Source: Candidatus Villigracilaceae bacterium (GTDB lineage Bacteria; Chloroflexota; Anaerolineae; Anaerolineales; Villigracilaceae). Taken from it: a stretch of 64,000 nucleotides of DNA. Below are positions 1 through 7,822 of the stretch, piece by piece (the first letter of the stretch is position 1; each line of letters begins with the position of its first letter). The translations under genes were made by a program, and so were the position numbers. The notes under the pieces were generated by a model. It was not told the DNA's origin. It saw only the letters and a list, made by a program, of their open reading frames with translations, and ran no database searches. Location of the stretch: contig JAPKMP010000020.1 of NCBI GenBank assembly GCA_026645935.1, forward strand, positions 1-64,000. The letters are read 5' to 3'.

Positions 1-170
1 AACACAATCTCGATATCATCAAAGTAGCGGACTGGATCATTGACCTCGGACCCGAAGGCGGCGACCGCGGCGGAGAACTGATCGCGGAAGGTACGCCGGA
101 GCAGGTAATGAAGATCAAAGGCTCGTATACTGGGAAGTATTTGAAAGAACACATGGGCAAGCAGAAGTAA
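1..170 (+). CDS. uvrA: UvrA, C-terminal end (partial)
   Basis: The window opens inside a reading frame (first full codon at base 3) that ends with TAA at 168-170. The last 55 residues carry the block [20 protein letters not shown] and then a Gly-rich stretch and [10 protein letters not shown]. This is the hallmark C-terminus of the excinuclease ABC subunit A, the damage-recognition ATPase of nucleotide excision repair: the His after the second D-loop followed by the DLGPEGG motif. Only the tail of the second ABC ATPase domain is visible, so length and integrity cannot be judged. A gap of 114 bases without an obvious terminator follows before the LysM gene. Confidence 0.93.
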   Translation, partial: HNLDIIKVADWIIDLGPEGGDRGGELIAEGTPEQVMKIKGSYTGKYLKEHMGKQK

Positions 171-229
171 CACACGAATCAAATACCTCGCTCGCCTTTT
201 CCCTGTTTCCCCTTTTTCAGGTAGAATTA

Positions 230-274
230 TTTTGCACTTCCATTGGATGGACAACATCAAGATACAGTGCAAAA
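230..274. repeat. inverted repeat upstream of LysM gene
   Basis: Nine-base arms TTTTGCACT (230-238) and AGTGCAAAA (266-274) flank a 27-base loop just before the LysM start codon. The right arm overlaps the Shine-Dalgarno AAAAGGA. It could be a weak terminator of uvrA or a structure masking the ribosome site. A TAGAAT at 222-227 could be a -10 element but has no good -35 partner. Confidence 0.4.
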
Positions 275-284
275 GGATGCTTGA

Positions 285-1085
285 ATGAATAAACCTCCCT
301 CCTCTCCCCCGCCTTCCAGCATCATCGGAAGTTACCGCAAGCGCAATCGCAGCAGGCAGAATATCATCAACATCGCAGCTGCCGTACTTGTGCTGGGAGG
401 TCTGGCTGTTTTGATCTATTGGCTATCCCAACCGGGGAAGCCCATCAATCTCCTGTTCGCAACCGAAACCCCCACACCTACGGTCACATCGACGCCGACC
501 AACACGGTCACCCCGTCCCCTACGTTCACCGAAACATCGACGCCGACCATCACGCCCACAGCCACTTTCTCTGCGCCATTCACCTACACAGTGCAGGATG
601 GGGATTCGCTCGCCGTTATCGCGGAAAAATTCGTATTGGGTGATGATGCCATTCCGCTCATTCTGCTCCTCAATCCATTTAATCCCGAAACCGGTCTGGG
701 CATCGACCCGACGACACAGATCGTAATCCCGGGTCAGGTCATTCTTCTCCCCAACCCGGATATGCAATTGCCCACCGCCACGCCGGTCCCGCCAGACCTG
801 CCGCGAGGTACGTTGATCGAATACACCGTCCAATCCGGAGATTCCCTCGCTGTGATCGCGGATATCTTCAACAGCACGATCGAGGCGATCATCGAAGAGA
901 ATAATATAGATAACCCGAACGCACTCTTCGTCGGGCAGATCCTGCAAATCCCGGTGAACCTGGTCACACCGACAGCCACGCGTCCGCCCACCAGCACGCC
1001 TCAAACACCCGGTCCCGGAACCTTCCTGCCGACATCCACGACCACACCGATTAACGCCGCACCGGGGGTCACTGGCACACCATGA
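285..1085 (+). CDS. membrane-anchored double-LysM protein
   Basis: This 266-residue protein has a short basic N-terminus, one transmembrane helix at about residues 26-46, a Thr/Pro-rich linker (about 57-95) and two LysM modules (about 98-157 and 178-224), both starting with the YTVQxGDSLAVIA signature. A second Thr/Pro tail ends the protein. LysM modules bind N-acetylglucosamine polymers, so the protein probably sits outside the membrane attached to peptidoglycan or other glycan. No catalytic domain is present. The start is an ATG preceded by AAAAGGA. The gene appears monocistronic, with its own terminator just downstream. Confidence 0.85.
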   Translation: MNKPPSSPPPSSIIGSYRKRNRSRQNIINIAAAVLVLGGLAVLIYWLSQPGKPINLLFATETPTPTVTSTPTNTVTPSPTFTETSTPTITPTATFSAPFTYTVQDGDSLAVIAEKFVLGDDAIPLILLLNPFNPETGLGIDPTTQIVIPGQVILLPNPDMQLPTATPVPPDLPRGTLIEYTVQSGDSLAVIADIFNSTIEAIIEENNIDNPNALFVGQILQIPVNLVTPTATRPPTSTPQTPGPGTFLPTSTTTPINAAPGVTGTP

Positions 1086-1096
1086 CCAAAACCTTT

Positions 1097-1125
1097 ACCG
1101 CCGGGAATAAAGCCCGGCGGTTCCT
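1097..1125 (+). terminator. intrinsic terminator after LysM gene
   Basis: A nine-base GC-rich stem (ACCGCCGGG / CCCGGCGGT) around a short AATAAAG loop is followed by TTCCTT. The U-tract is weak, but position 12 bases after the LysM stop and ahead of the rpsT promoter supports terminator function. Confidence 0.65.
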
Positions 1126-1167
1126 TCCGAGAAAGAGGCGTTCGAACGCCGAATCCCCTCAAATCTC

Positions 1168-1196
1168 TGGACAAATACAATCCCCTCATGTAGAAT
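1168..1196 (+). promoter_or_regulatory. sigma70-type promoter of rpsT
   Basis: TGGACA at 1168-1173 and TAGAAT at 1191-1196 are separated by exactly 17 bases. Each matches the housekeeping consensus at five of six positions. Transcription would begin near 1203, giving an rpsT leader of about 60 bases. Confidence 0.7.
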
Positions 1197-1263
1197 ACCG
1201 CTCTTGTGGCGGCACAAGCACGCCGCTGTCGTAAAGCAGGAAAAGAAATTTTTGGAGGAAGAC

Positions 1264-1536
1264 TTGGCAAACATTCAATCCCAGATCAAACGCAATCGTC
1301 AGAACGAGAAGCGCCGCCTTCGCAATCGCACCATCCGTGGCGCCGCCCGCACTGCCGATACCAACGCGCGCAAACTCCTTTCGAACGACACCCCCGAGAC
1401 GAAGGAAGCTGTGATGCAAGCCATCAGCGCTCTCGATAAAGCGGTCGAAAAAGGCGTTTTTCACAAGAACACCGTTGCGCGCCGCAAGAGCCGCTTGATG
1501 AAAGCCCTTGCCGCGTTCACCAAAAAGAGCGCGTAA
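1264..1536 (+). CDS. rpsT: 30S ribosomal protein S20
   Basis: The 90-residue product starts LANIQSQIKRNRQ, which aligns with the conserved ANIKSxxKR start of S20, and continues with the very basic helical sequence typical of this primary 16S-binding protein. The start is taken as TTG at 1264 because the SD GGAGGA (1254-1259) stands five bases upstream and an in-frame GTG further upstream at 1204 would add twenty residues not found in S20. TTG starts fit a gene whose translation is controlled; in E. coli, S20 represses its own translation at a UUG start. It has its own promoter and terminator. Confidence 0.95.
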   Translation: MANIQSQIKRNRQNEKRRLRNRTIRGAARTADTNARKLLSNDTPETKEAVMQAISALDKAVEKGVFHKNTVARRKSRLMKALAAFTKKSA

Positions 1537-1554
1537 CATCGCACTCGATCAGAC

Positions 1555-1580
1555 CGGGAGTCGCAAGACTCCCGTTTTTG
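1555..1580 (+). terminator. intrinsic terminator of rpsT
   Basis: Perfect eight-base stem CGGGAGTC / GACTCCCG with a GCAA tetraloop, followed by TTTTTG. It lies 18 bases after the rpsT stop and only a few bases ahead of the next start codon. Confidence 0.92.
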
Positions 1581-1584
1581 TTAT

Positions 1585-2151
1585 ATGTCCACGATCATCT
1601 TCATCAACGGCACATCCTCGTCCGGCAAGACCTCCCTGCTCAAACTCTTGCAGAAGCAGCTCCCCGAACCGTATCTCGATATGGGCATCGACAAATTCAT
1701 CTGGATGCTGCCCAGCCGCTACCTCGACCGCCCGCTTTGGGATGAGGTCCTCGGAAAAGCGCATCAAGCCGGACCTGTGGGTCAGTCGCTGTTCTCGGGC
1801 ATGCATCACGCCATTGCCGCAGCCGCTTCGCGCGGAAACAATATCCTCGCCGACCACGTCTTTGTCGAAAAAGCCTGGGTGGACGAGTGCGCAGAGTTGT
1901 TTGCTGATATGAATGCATATCTCATCGGTTTGCAATGTCCGCTCGAGGTTTTGGAGCAACGAGAGAAAGACCGCAAAGACCGCACGCTGGGACAGGCAAA
2001 ATTGCAGTATGAGGTCATTCACCAATACACCCAATACGACCTCGAATTGGATACATCCAAACTGAGTATCGAAGATTGCGCCAAGCAGGTCATCGAGCGA
2101 TTGAAGTCACCACCTATGGCTTTCAAAACCCTAAAAATCCCGAAGGGATGA
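1585..2151 (+). CDS. chloramphenicol phosphotransferase-like kinase
   Basis: The 188-residue protein begins with a P-loop, GTSSSGKT at residues 9-16. The rest resembles the CPT family of small P-loop kinases: a DMGIDKF segment after the second strand, a DHVFVE segment near residue 92 and an arginine-rich lid (EREKDRKDRT). Family members phosphorylate chloramphenicol in its producer, but most homologues have unknown small-molecule substrates, so a resistance role is not implied. The final residues and the TGA stop are encoded by a dispersed palindromic repeat (2137-2149), so the C-terminus may have been rewritten by repeat insertion. The start lies right behind the rpsT terminator with no strong SD. 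Confidence 0.75.
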   Translation: MSTIIFINGTSSSGKTSLLKLLQKQLPEPYLDMGIDKFIWMLPSRYLDRPLWDEVLGKAHQAGPVGQSLFSGMHHAIAAAASRGNNILADHVFVEKAWVDECAELFADMNAYLIGLQCPLEVLEQREKDRKDRTLGQAKLQYEVIHQYTQYDLELDTSKLSIEDCAKQVIERLKSPPMAFKTLKIPKG

Positions 2152-2240
2152 CAGGATTTAGAAACATTCAAAACGCTGCGTCAACCCCGGAGGGGTGATA
2201 TGGTTTTAAAAAATGCTGTGTCACCCCTTCGGGGTTGAAA
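2137..2240. repeat. cluster of GC-core palindromic repeats
   Basis: Three short palindromes share the pattern ACCCC-N3-GGGGT followed by GA(C/T)A: ATCCCGAAGGGAT (2137-2149), ACCCCGGAGGGGT (2184-2196) and, in opposite orientation, ACCCCTTCGGGGT (2223-2235). Copies two and three form a larger inverted repeat with about 21-base arms spanning 2181-2241. The first unit contains the stop codon of the CPT-like gene. The cluster may also act as terminator before argS. Confidence 0.7.
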
Positions 2241-2334
2241 ATGCATAACTCATAAATCAATAATCAATTCACGCCTTCGACGTCGAGAAATTCACCACCG
2301 GCATTTGTCTTACGCCTTCGGCTTTGAAAGCAGA

Positions 2335-2340
2335 TATAAT
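2335..2340 (+). promoter_or_regulatory. -10 box TATAAT upstream of argS
   Basis: A perfect TATAAT stands 31 bases before the chosen argS start. No convincing -35 hexamer is found at 16-18 bases, so the assignment rests on the -10 alone. Confidence 0.4.
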
Positions 2341-2371
2341 CCGAACACTTACCCACAGGATCACTACGCTT

Positions 2372-4177
2372 ATGTTTCTAATAGAACAACAACTCATCGA
2401 GGATAAGATCAAAGAATACTGCCGAGCCAATGACATCGCTTTGGCGGAATTGAAGTGGCAGCCCATCCCCTTCTCGGGCGAGTGGGGTTTTGCTACATCA
2501 TTCTTCCAAACCGCCGCCAACGAAGCAAAACTCGGCAAAGGGAACAAGGTTCCGGTGCCGCAAAAGGCTCAGGAAATCGCCGAGCAGGTGCGGGGTCAGA
2601 TCGGAAGCGTGACGGGTATCAGTCACATCGAAGCGATGAAGGGTTATCTCAATGTCTATTTCAAGGCATCCGAATACGCCCAGCGCGTGGTGGAGGAAGT
2701 GCTTGCCAACGGCGCAGACTTCGGTCGCGGCGAAGCCAGGACTGAAACGGTTATGGTCGAATATGCCCAGCCGAATACCCATCATTCCTTTCATATTGGA
2801 CATGCGCGCAACACCGTACTGGGCGAGGCATTGGCAAGACTCGTTGAATTTGCAGGATTTAATACCATCCGCGCATCCTATCCCGGCGATTTGGGACTCG
2901 GCGTCATCACGGTGATGTGGATCTACGAGAAACTGTATAAAGGGCAGGAACCCGCAGGTGTTCACGAGCGCGGACAGTGGATGTTGAAAATCTATGCCGA
3001 AGCCACCGCCCTGCTCGAAAAGAAGCAGAATGAAACCCCCGAACAGACCGCGCAGCGCGAAGCCTACGAAGCCGAGCGCCGCGAGATGTATCGCAAATGG
3101 GATGCGGGCGATGAGAATGTGCGCGAGTTGTGGCGCGTGACCCGTGAATGGAGTTTGGATGAACTTCGCGAGATCCTCCGCATGCTCGATGTAAAGATCG
3201 ATGTGTGGTTCTACGAAAGCGATGTGGATGAGCCCTCCAAAGCCATCATCAACGAACTCATCGAACGAAACATCGCGGAAGACGAGCGCGCGCAAGGCGG
3301 GCCTGTCATCGTGAAGATAGACGAGAAGCTCGGGCTGACAAAGGAAAAATACCGCACGGCCGTGGTGCTGAGAAACGATGGGACATCGCTCTACCTCACC
3401 AAGGACCTTGCGCTTGCCAAGGTAAAATTCGAGAAATTTCACGTGGACCGTTCCATCTATGTGGTGGATTCCCGCCAAAGCCTGCACTTCCAACAGGCGT
3501 TTAAAATCCTGGAACTGTGGGGCTTCAAACAGGCCGAGAAGTGTTACCACTTATCCTACGGATATGTCACTTTGCCTGAAGGCGCCATGTCCTCCCGCAA
3601 GGGGCGCGTGGCGTTGTTCAAGGAGGTTTACGATGAAGCCATCAGGCGCGTCCTTTCTGTGGAAGCCGAAAAGAGCGTGGATATTCCCGATGAAGAACGC
3701 GAGAAAATCGCCACACAAATAGGCTTGGGCGCATTGGTATACTCTTTGCTGTCGGTGGACAACAACAAAGATATCGTCTTCGACATCAACGAAGCGCTCT
3801 CATTCGACGGGCGGACGGCTCCGTACATTCAGAACGCACATGTGCGCGCCAATTCCATCCTGAAGAAATCATCCTTTCGCCTGCAACCTGCACCTTTCGA
3901 ATACGAATTAACCAAACAAGAGATCGAACTCATCGAACAGATGTCGCAGTTCCCGCAAAAGGTAAAGCAGGCGGCGGAGGAATACCGTCCGCTTGTGATG
4001 GCTACCTTCGCCTACGATCTGGCAAATGCCTTCCATTCGTTCTATCATGCCGTACCGGTTTTACAGACAGAGGATGAGAATTTGAGGAACGCCCGCCTAC
4101 GGCTGGTGGCAGCGGCGAAACAAACAATTGCCAATGCGCTCCGTCTGCTCGATATTCAGGCACCGGATGTGATGTGA
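2372..4177 (+). CDS. argS: arginyl-tRNA synthetase
   Basis: The 601-residue class I synthetase charges tRNA-Arg. An N-terminal Add-1-like domain is followed by the catalytic core with the HIGH motif HIGHARN at residues 141-147, preceded by AQPNTHHSFH. The second signature AMSSRKG near residue 404 matches the KMSxRKG form of bacterial ArgRS. The C-terminal part after about residue 480 is the helical DALR anticodon-binding domain with FAYDLANAFHSFY. The reading frame is open further upstream, but the ATG at 2372 (MFLIEQQLIEDKI) fits the family start and lies downstream of a TATAAT. No T-box and no arginine-rich leader peptide were seen upstream. It is followed after 52 bases by an arginine-deiminase-family gene. 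Confidence 0.96.
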   Translation: MFLIEQQLIEDKIKEYCRANDIALAELKWQPIPFSGEWGFATSFFQTAANEAKLGKGNKVPVPQKAQEIAEQVRGQIGSVTGISHIEAMKGYLNVYFKASEYAQRVVEEVLANGADFGRGEARTETVMVEYAQPNTHHSFHIGHARNTVLGEALARLVEFAGFNTIRASYPGDLGLGVITVMWIYEKLYKGQEPAGVHERGQWMLKIYAEATALLEKKQNETPEQTAQREAYEAERREMYRKWDAGDENVRELWRVTREWSLDELREILRMLDVKIDVWFYESDVDEPSKAIINELIERNIAEDERAQGGPVIVKIDEKLGLTKEKYRTAVVLRNDGTSLYLTKDLALAKVKFEKFHVDRSIYVVDSRQSLHFQQAFKILELWGFKQAEKCYHLSYGYVTLPEGAMSSRKGRVALFKEVYDEAIRRVLSVEAEKSVDIPDEEREKIATQIGLGALVYSLLSVDNNKDIVFDINEALSFDGRTAPYIQNAHVRANSILKKSSFRLQPAPFEYELTKQEIELIEQMSQFPQKVKQAAEEYRPLVMATFAYDLANAFHSFYHAVPVLQTEDENLRNARLRLVAAAKQTIANALRLLDIQAPDVM

Positions 4178-4229
4178 TCGCGATAACAGACTGACCTTTC
4201 GCGTTCGGTTTGTTTTTTATCGGTGAGAC

Positions 4230-5477
4230 ATGCAGATCGGATTATTCAGCGAAACGCATCCATTGGAAGAAGTCTTGGTCTGGGGCGAGCCCGGCATCGA
4301 GTCGCTGCTGGGACAATTGCTCCCTAAATCGAAAAGTCTCTTCTTCAGTTATTACGATGTGCAGGAGGCGCGACGGGAATTCCGTCACATGCAGGAGTTG
4401 ATCGAGGCGGAGGGAATTCGATTCACGCGCGCCAAGGATGCGCTGGCAAAGTCAATGGAAAAAGCGGGACTGCCCGACGAGCCGAAAAACATTCGCGAAT
4501 TGGAACGCGCCCTTCTGCAACGCGCGGGCGAATACTATGAGATGTTCCGCGAACATAAAATCCGCGACTTCTCTCACGAGGGGATTCACGGGGACATCGA
4601 CGAAGTCTACGAGCAGATCAAGCGGGAAATCAAAACCATTCTGGACGAGGACATTCGAGCCTACGGGGAGGCGGGCGCGATCCGGTTGAATCATCTGCTC
4701 AGCCTCCGCCATGACCTGCCGCTGGCAAACATCTTTTACGGCAGGGATCAATCCCAGGCGCTCACGGAACGAGTTGTGCTTTCGGTGTTGAAATGGGGAA
4801 TCCGCAAACCTGAAGTGGAAATTTTCAAGAAAGCATTAACGGAATTGGGATACGAAAACGGCTTCGTGGAAATCGATCGCGGCAGCCTCGAAGGCGGCGA
4901 CGTTGCCCTGCTCGGCGATACCTGCTACATCGGTGTCGGCGCCCGGACCACGCTCAGCGCGGTGAAAAATCTCTGCAAGAAGATCGGCGTGGAGATGGAG
5001 CAAAGGGGGATTCAGATCGTGGCTGTGGTCAACAAACGCCACGCAGAGGAAGCCGCGTTACACGGCGCGCCAACGGACGAACACATGCACTTGATGCACC
5101 TGGACATGTTCTGGATTCCACTCACGCCGAATCTGGTCATGGCGTACGGGCACGAGGTGGATCAACGCGAAGTTATCCGCATCTCGCGCAACTCGGACAG
5201 TTTTGTGATCGAGGAATTGGGCGGTTTTCGTGAGTTCCTATCGTCAAAAGGAATCGAAATGCTGGAAGTGGACGAGCAGGAACAACAGAATTTCGCCACC
5301 AACCTGCTCAATTTGGGGAACCAGACAGTCATCGTAGCGCTCTCCACCAACACGCGCGTCATCAAGGAGTTGGAGCGGCGCGGTTTCCGCGTGCTGAGCG
5401 CGGAGTTGAATAAACTGGTCAATGGTTATGGGGCGGTTCATTGTCTGACTGCCCCCGTGAGACGGACAAAAAAGTAG
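4230..5477 (+). CDS. arginine deiminase family protein
   Basis: The 415-residue protein has the landmarks of the guanidino-group-modifying superfamily in the arginine deiminase arrangement: a YGRD segment after an N-terminal helical region, an EGGD motif near residue 224, the catalytic His in HLMHLDMFW near residue 287 and the nucleophilic Cys at about 405 in AVHCLTAPVRR. Arginine deiminase hydrolyses arginine to citrulline and ammonia. The usual partners arcB and arcC are not nearby; the neighbour is argS, so a role in arginine turnover is plausible but unproven. The stop codon TAG (5475-5477) lies inside a 31-base palindromic repeat that also ends the convergent gene. Confidence 0.82.
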   Translation: MQIGLFSETHPLEEVLVWGEPGIESLLGQLLPKSKSLFFSYYDVQEARREFRHMQELIEAEGIRFTRAKDALAKSMEKAGLPDEPKNIRELERALLQRAGEYYEMFREHKIRDFSHEGIHGDIDEVYEQIKREIKTILDEDIRAYGEAGAIRLNHLLSLRHDLPLANIFYGRDQSQALTERVVLSVLKWGIRKPEVEIFKKALTELGYENGFVEIDRGSLEGGDVALLGDTCYIGVGARTTLSAVKNLCKKIGVEMEQRGIQIVAVVNKRHAEEAALHGAPTDEHMHLMHLDMFWIPLTPNLVMAYGHEVDQREVIRISRNSDSFVIEELGGFREFLSSKGIEMLEVDEQEQQNFATNLLNLGNQTVIVALSTNTRVIKELERRGFRVLSAELNKLVNGYGAVHCLTAPVRRTKK

Positions 5478-5502
5478 GTCACGCTACAAGCGTGACCTAC
5501 TT
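5472..5502. repeat. palindromic repeat GTAGGTCACGCT, bidirectional terminator
   Basis: Perfect 14-base arms AAGTAGGTCACGCT and AGCGTGACCTACTT are separated by ACA. The element sits between two convergent genes and contains the TAG stop of the arginine-deiminase gene. A related element occurs at 44026-44073, so this is a dispersed family. It can work as a hairpin terminator on both strands. Confidence 0.85.
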
Positions 5503-5508
5503 GCTAGC

Positions 5509-6996
5509 TTACGGTTTCCACTCTACCTGTAAATCATCTTTCAATGTGATCGACATCTCACGGATGGTGACAAGCACCTCCCCTGTCGGGTAACCGTCCC
5601 GACACAATTGAGTATAAAGCACAGGCGCAGGCTCGATCTTCTTGACATCGTACAGCCAGCAGTTGTCGCGCTGAATGTCGATTTCCACGCTCAAGCCGAG
5701 GGCGGGGTCTGCCTCAACGGTGAACTGGTAACCGTAGTCGTAGCCTTGCGAGCCGTCGATGAAGTTGGGCGTTTCGATGTCTGCGAAGGTCACGGCTTGC
5801 ACTGTGGAGACCTCAAAATCGAAACCGGCGACGGTAAAGGTCTTGTACAAATCCCATTTCTGCCCGCGCTGAGGATTATCCCCTGCATCGAAAGCAAAGG
5901 TCAACTCTTCAACGGTCATTTGCGGTGGATCGGTGTAGAGAGGCATGTAGTAGGCAATGACTTGATCCACGACCACAGTGAAGGAACCGGGGGCAGGTTT
6001 GAATTGAGTGGCAAACTCGAACGAACTGCCTACCCGATGTTCGAACGGCTGCCAGACGAACGATCCGATCGCTTGATTAAGTCTTCCCTGCGAGTCGATC
6101 ACGTAAACCCCTTGCGGCATAATTGAAATCAGGGATGGGTCGGGATTTTCAACATTAAAGTGAAGGTAAAACACGGTGTTTGAGTCGGTGGGGACGATCC
6201 GCTCGAGGGTCAGGCTCACCTTGGGAGCAGGAGCAGCTTCGGCTAAGGGCGAGGCGGGCACTTCCTCCGTTGCCACAGGCTGAGTCACTTCGATGACAGG
6301 GTATCCCACAACTTCTCCAACTGGAACCGTCACAAGTTTGAACGGGATCTCCCAATTTTCAGGAACATCACCAAGTTTGGTAAATGGGATGCACTTCAAT
6401 ACAAAGGTCAGCTCGTCTACATTCGCAGGCAGTTGAATGGCATACACAGGCTGCATGGCATAGCGATTTGCATATTGATATTCACCTGCATAATCACGGC
6501 GGATCATGGCGCCATCAGGCAGGCGCAGATCCGCATCGGCATCTGACCAGAAATTATCATCGGGGTGAATCGTTCCACAAATGTCTGGCGTTTGGTTGTA
6601 GTCGAGTTCAACTCCGTCCACTTCATACATCAATTCAATATGGTCGGGGTGGACTAACACATTGGTGATGGTAATTGTGACTCCATCGCGAGTCGACGAA
6701 ACAGGTTCCGCCAACATGCGCAAGCCACTTGTTGTTTCGACCAATCCCACATCGGGCACGTAACCAAATACACGTCCTAACGCAGCAGCAAGACCCGGCA
6801 CACTGACCACGATCACTGCCAGCGCGAGCACGAATGCCACAGCCCAGGCAGGCCTAAAATATTTTGTTTTTATTTTTACCGGTCCCCGTACCAGTTCATT
6901 GCGTAATCGTTTTGCAAAATCGGGGTTCGCTTCGGGCGTTTGCATCGCTTTGCGAACCCTCTCTTCAAATTCGGGAGAGGGATTCAAATTACTCAT
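5509..6996 (-). CDS. membrane anti-sigma-like protein (DUF4179-type)
   Basis: The 495-residue protein has a cytoplasmic N-terminus containing PEFEERVRKAM and ANPDFAKRLRNELV, one transmembrane helix (roughly residues 49-70) and a large extracytoplasmic region. That region, with TRDGVTITITNVLVHPDHIELMY-like strands, resembles DUF4179/DUF5643-type beta modules of Gram-positive anti-sigma proteins. It directly follows the ECF sigma factor gene; its likely start ATG at 6996 follows the sigma stop by two bases with GGAG upstream, and a GTG overlapping that stop is the alternative. The inferred job is to hold the sigma factor at the membrane and release it on an envelope signal. No zinc anti-sigma (HxxxCxxC) motif is present. 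Confidence 0.7.
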   Translation of the reverse strand: MSNLNPSPEFEERVRKAMQTPEANPDFAKRLRNELVRGPVKIKTKYFRPAWAVAFVLALAVIVVSVPGLAAALGRVFGYVPDVGLVETTSGLRMLAEPVSSTRDGVTITITNVLVHPDHIELMYEVDGVELDYNQTPDICGTIHPDDNFWSDADADLRLPDGAMIRRDYAGEYQYANRYAMQPVYAIQLPANVDELTFVLKCIPFTKLGDVPENWEIPFKLVTVPVGEVVGYPVIEVTQPVATEEVPASPLAEAAPAPKVSLTLERIVPTDSNTVFYLHFNVENPDPSLISIMPQGVYVIDSQGRLNQAIGSFVWQPFEHRVGSSFEFATQFKPAPGSFTVVVDQVIAYYMPLYTDPPQMTVEELTFAFDAGDNPQRGQKWDLYKTFTVAGFDFEVSTVQAVTFADIETPNFIDGSQGYDYGYQFTVEADPALGLSVEIDIQRDNCWLYDVKKIEPAPVLYTQLCRDGYPTGEVLVTIREMSITLKDDLQVEWKP

Positions 6997-6998
6997 GG

Positions 6999-7556
6999 TC
7001 ACTCCATCTGGCTCTTCAAGCGTGCCAGCAAACGGTAGAGAGTCTTTTTGATGGCGTCTTCGCGCTTGCCGAGCAAGTCCGCGATCTCAACGAAAGTCAG
7101 ATCAGCCACATATCTCAGGCGGATCAAATCCTGTTCTTCTTCGTTCAATTGTTGGATGAGGAAACGGACCTTGCTCAATTCTTCGGCGCGGATCAACACC
7201 CCAAGCGCGTCTTCACGCTCGAGAAGTTCACCTGCCGCCTCCAACCCGACCTCGCGCCTGTTTCTGCGCAAGTGGTCGTACATCTTGCTGCGGGCGATTC
7301 GGAACAGCCACGCCGTGAATTGACCCTGCTCCCGATATTTGGGCAGCGCCTCATACGCGGTGATGAACGTCTGCGACGTGACATCTTCGGCGGAATGGGA
7401 ATCACCGAGGCGGCTGTACAGGTAGCGATAGACAGGTTGCAGATAATGGTCATACAGCCTGCCGAACGCGGCGGGGTCGCTTTTGGCAGCAACGATCAAC
7501 TCGGGGAGTTCGTCTTGACTCATTGGTCTTGTCTTTACTGCTTCATATCCTAACAT
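6999..7556 (-). CDS. ECF-type RNA polymerase sigma factor
   Basis: The 185-residue protein has sigma region 2 (AAFGRLYDHYLQPVYRYLY, then DSHSAEDVTSQTF) and region 4 (LIRLRYVADLTFVEIADLLG and an AIKKTLYRLLARLK helix), with no regions 1 or 3, as in extracytoplasmic-function sigma factors. The first ATG (7556) is chosen because AAAGGAG stands six bases upstream. It is translationally linked to the downstream membrane protein, its likely anti-sigma partner, giving a two-gene stress or envelope signalling unit. The target promoters cannot be deduced here. Confidence 0.93.
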   Translation of the reverse strand: MLGYEAVKTRPMSQDELPELIVAAKSDPAAFGRLYDHYLQPVYRYLYSRLGDSHSAEDVTSQTFITAYEALPKYREQGQFTAWLFRIARSKMYDHLRRNRREVGLEAAGELLEREDALGVLIRAEELSKVRFLIQQLNEEEQDLIRLRYVADLTFVEIADLLGKREDAIKKTLYRLLARLKSQME

Positions 7557-7822
7557 GCAGCTCCTTTCTCTCGCGAGGGCACCTTTGCAAATGCATTCAC
7601 AGAGAAAACGAGCAGAACCGTAAAACGGGACAAATCTGTCATGCCAAAATCAGGCTAAACGTTACTTCACCGGAGAGGAAATTTCCCTTAGATTAGACAT
7701 TAACTATCGTAAATGTCATCGTGGGTAAAAACGAGCAGGCTCAAATCCCAAGCCGGGTCCGCTCGGACATTGCCCCGCCTTGCGGGACAGGTTCCTCACC
7801 GTGGCATGCACAGGAGTTTCCT
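7557..7822. other. divergent intergenic region
   Basis: These 266 bases separate the divergent sigma factor and GTPase genes and should hold both promoters. I see no confident -35/-10 pair. A reading frame extends upstream of the GTPase start to 7721, but its predicted residues do not resemble the family, so I treat it as non-coding. Confidence 0.5.

Noticed and set aside
2152-2371. Arginine-rich leader peptide or T-box upstream of argS, by analogy with metG
   Set aside because: No Arg-codon-rich short frame and no T-box sequence; the region is filled by palindromic repeats.
2498-3550. Long minus-strand open frame of 350 codons inside argS
   Set aside because: It lies antisense to strongly conserved argS sequence and its translation shows no recognisable domain; typical shadow frame in a codon-biased gene.
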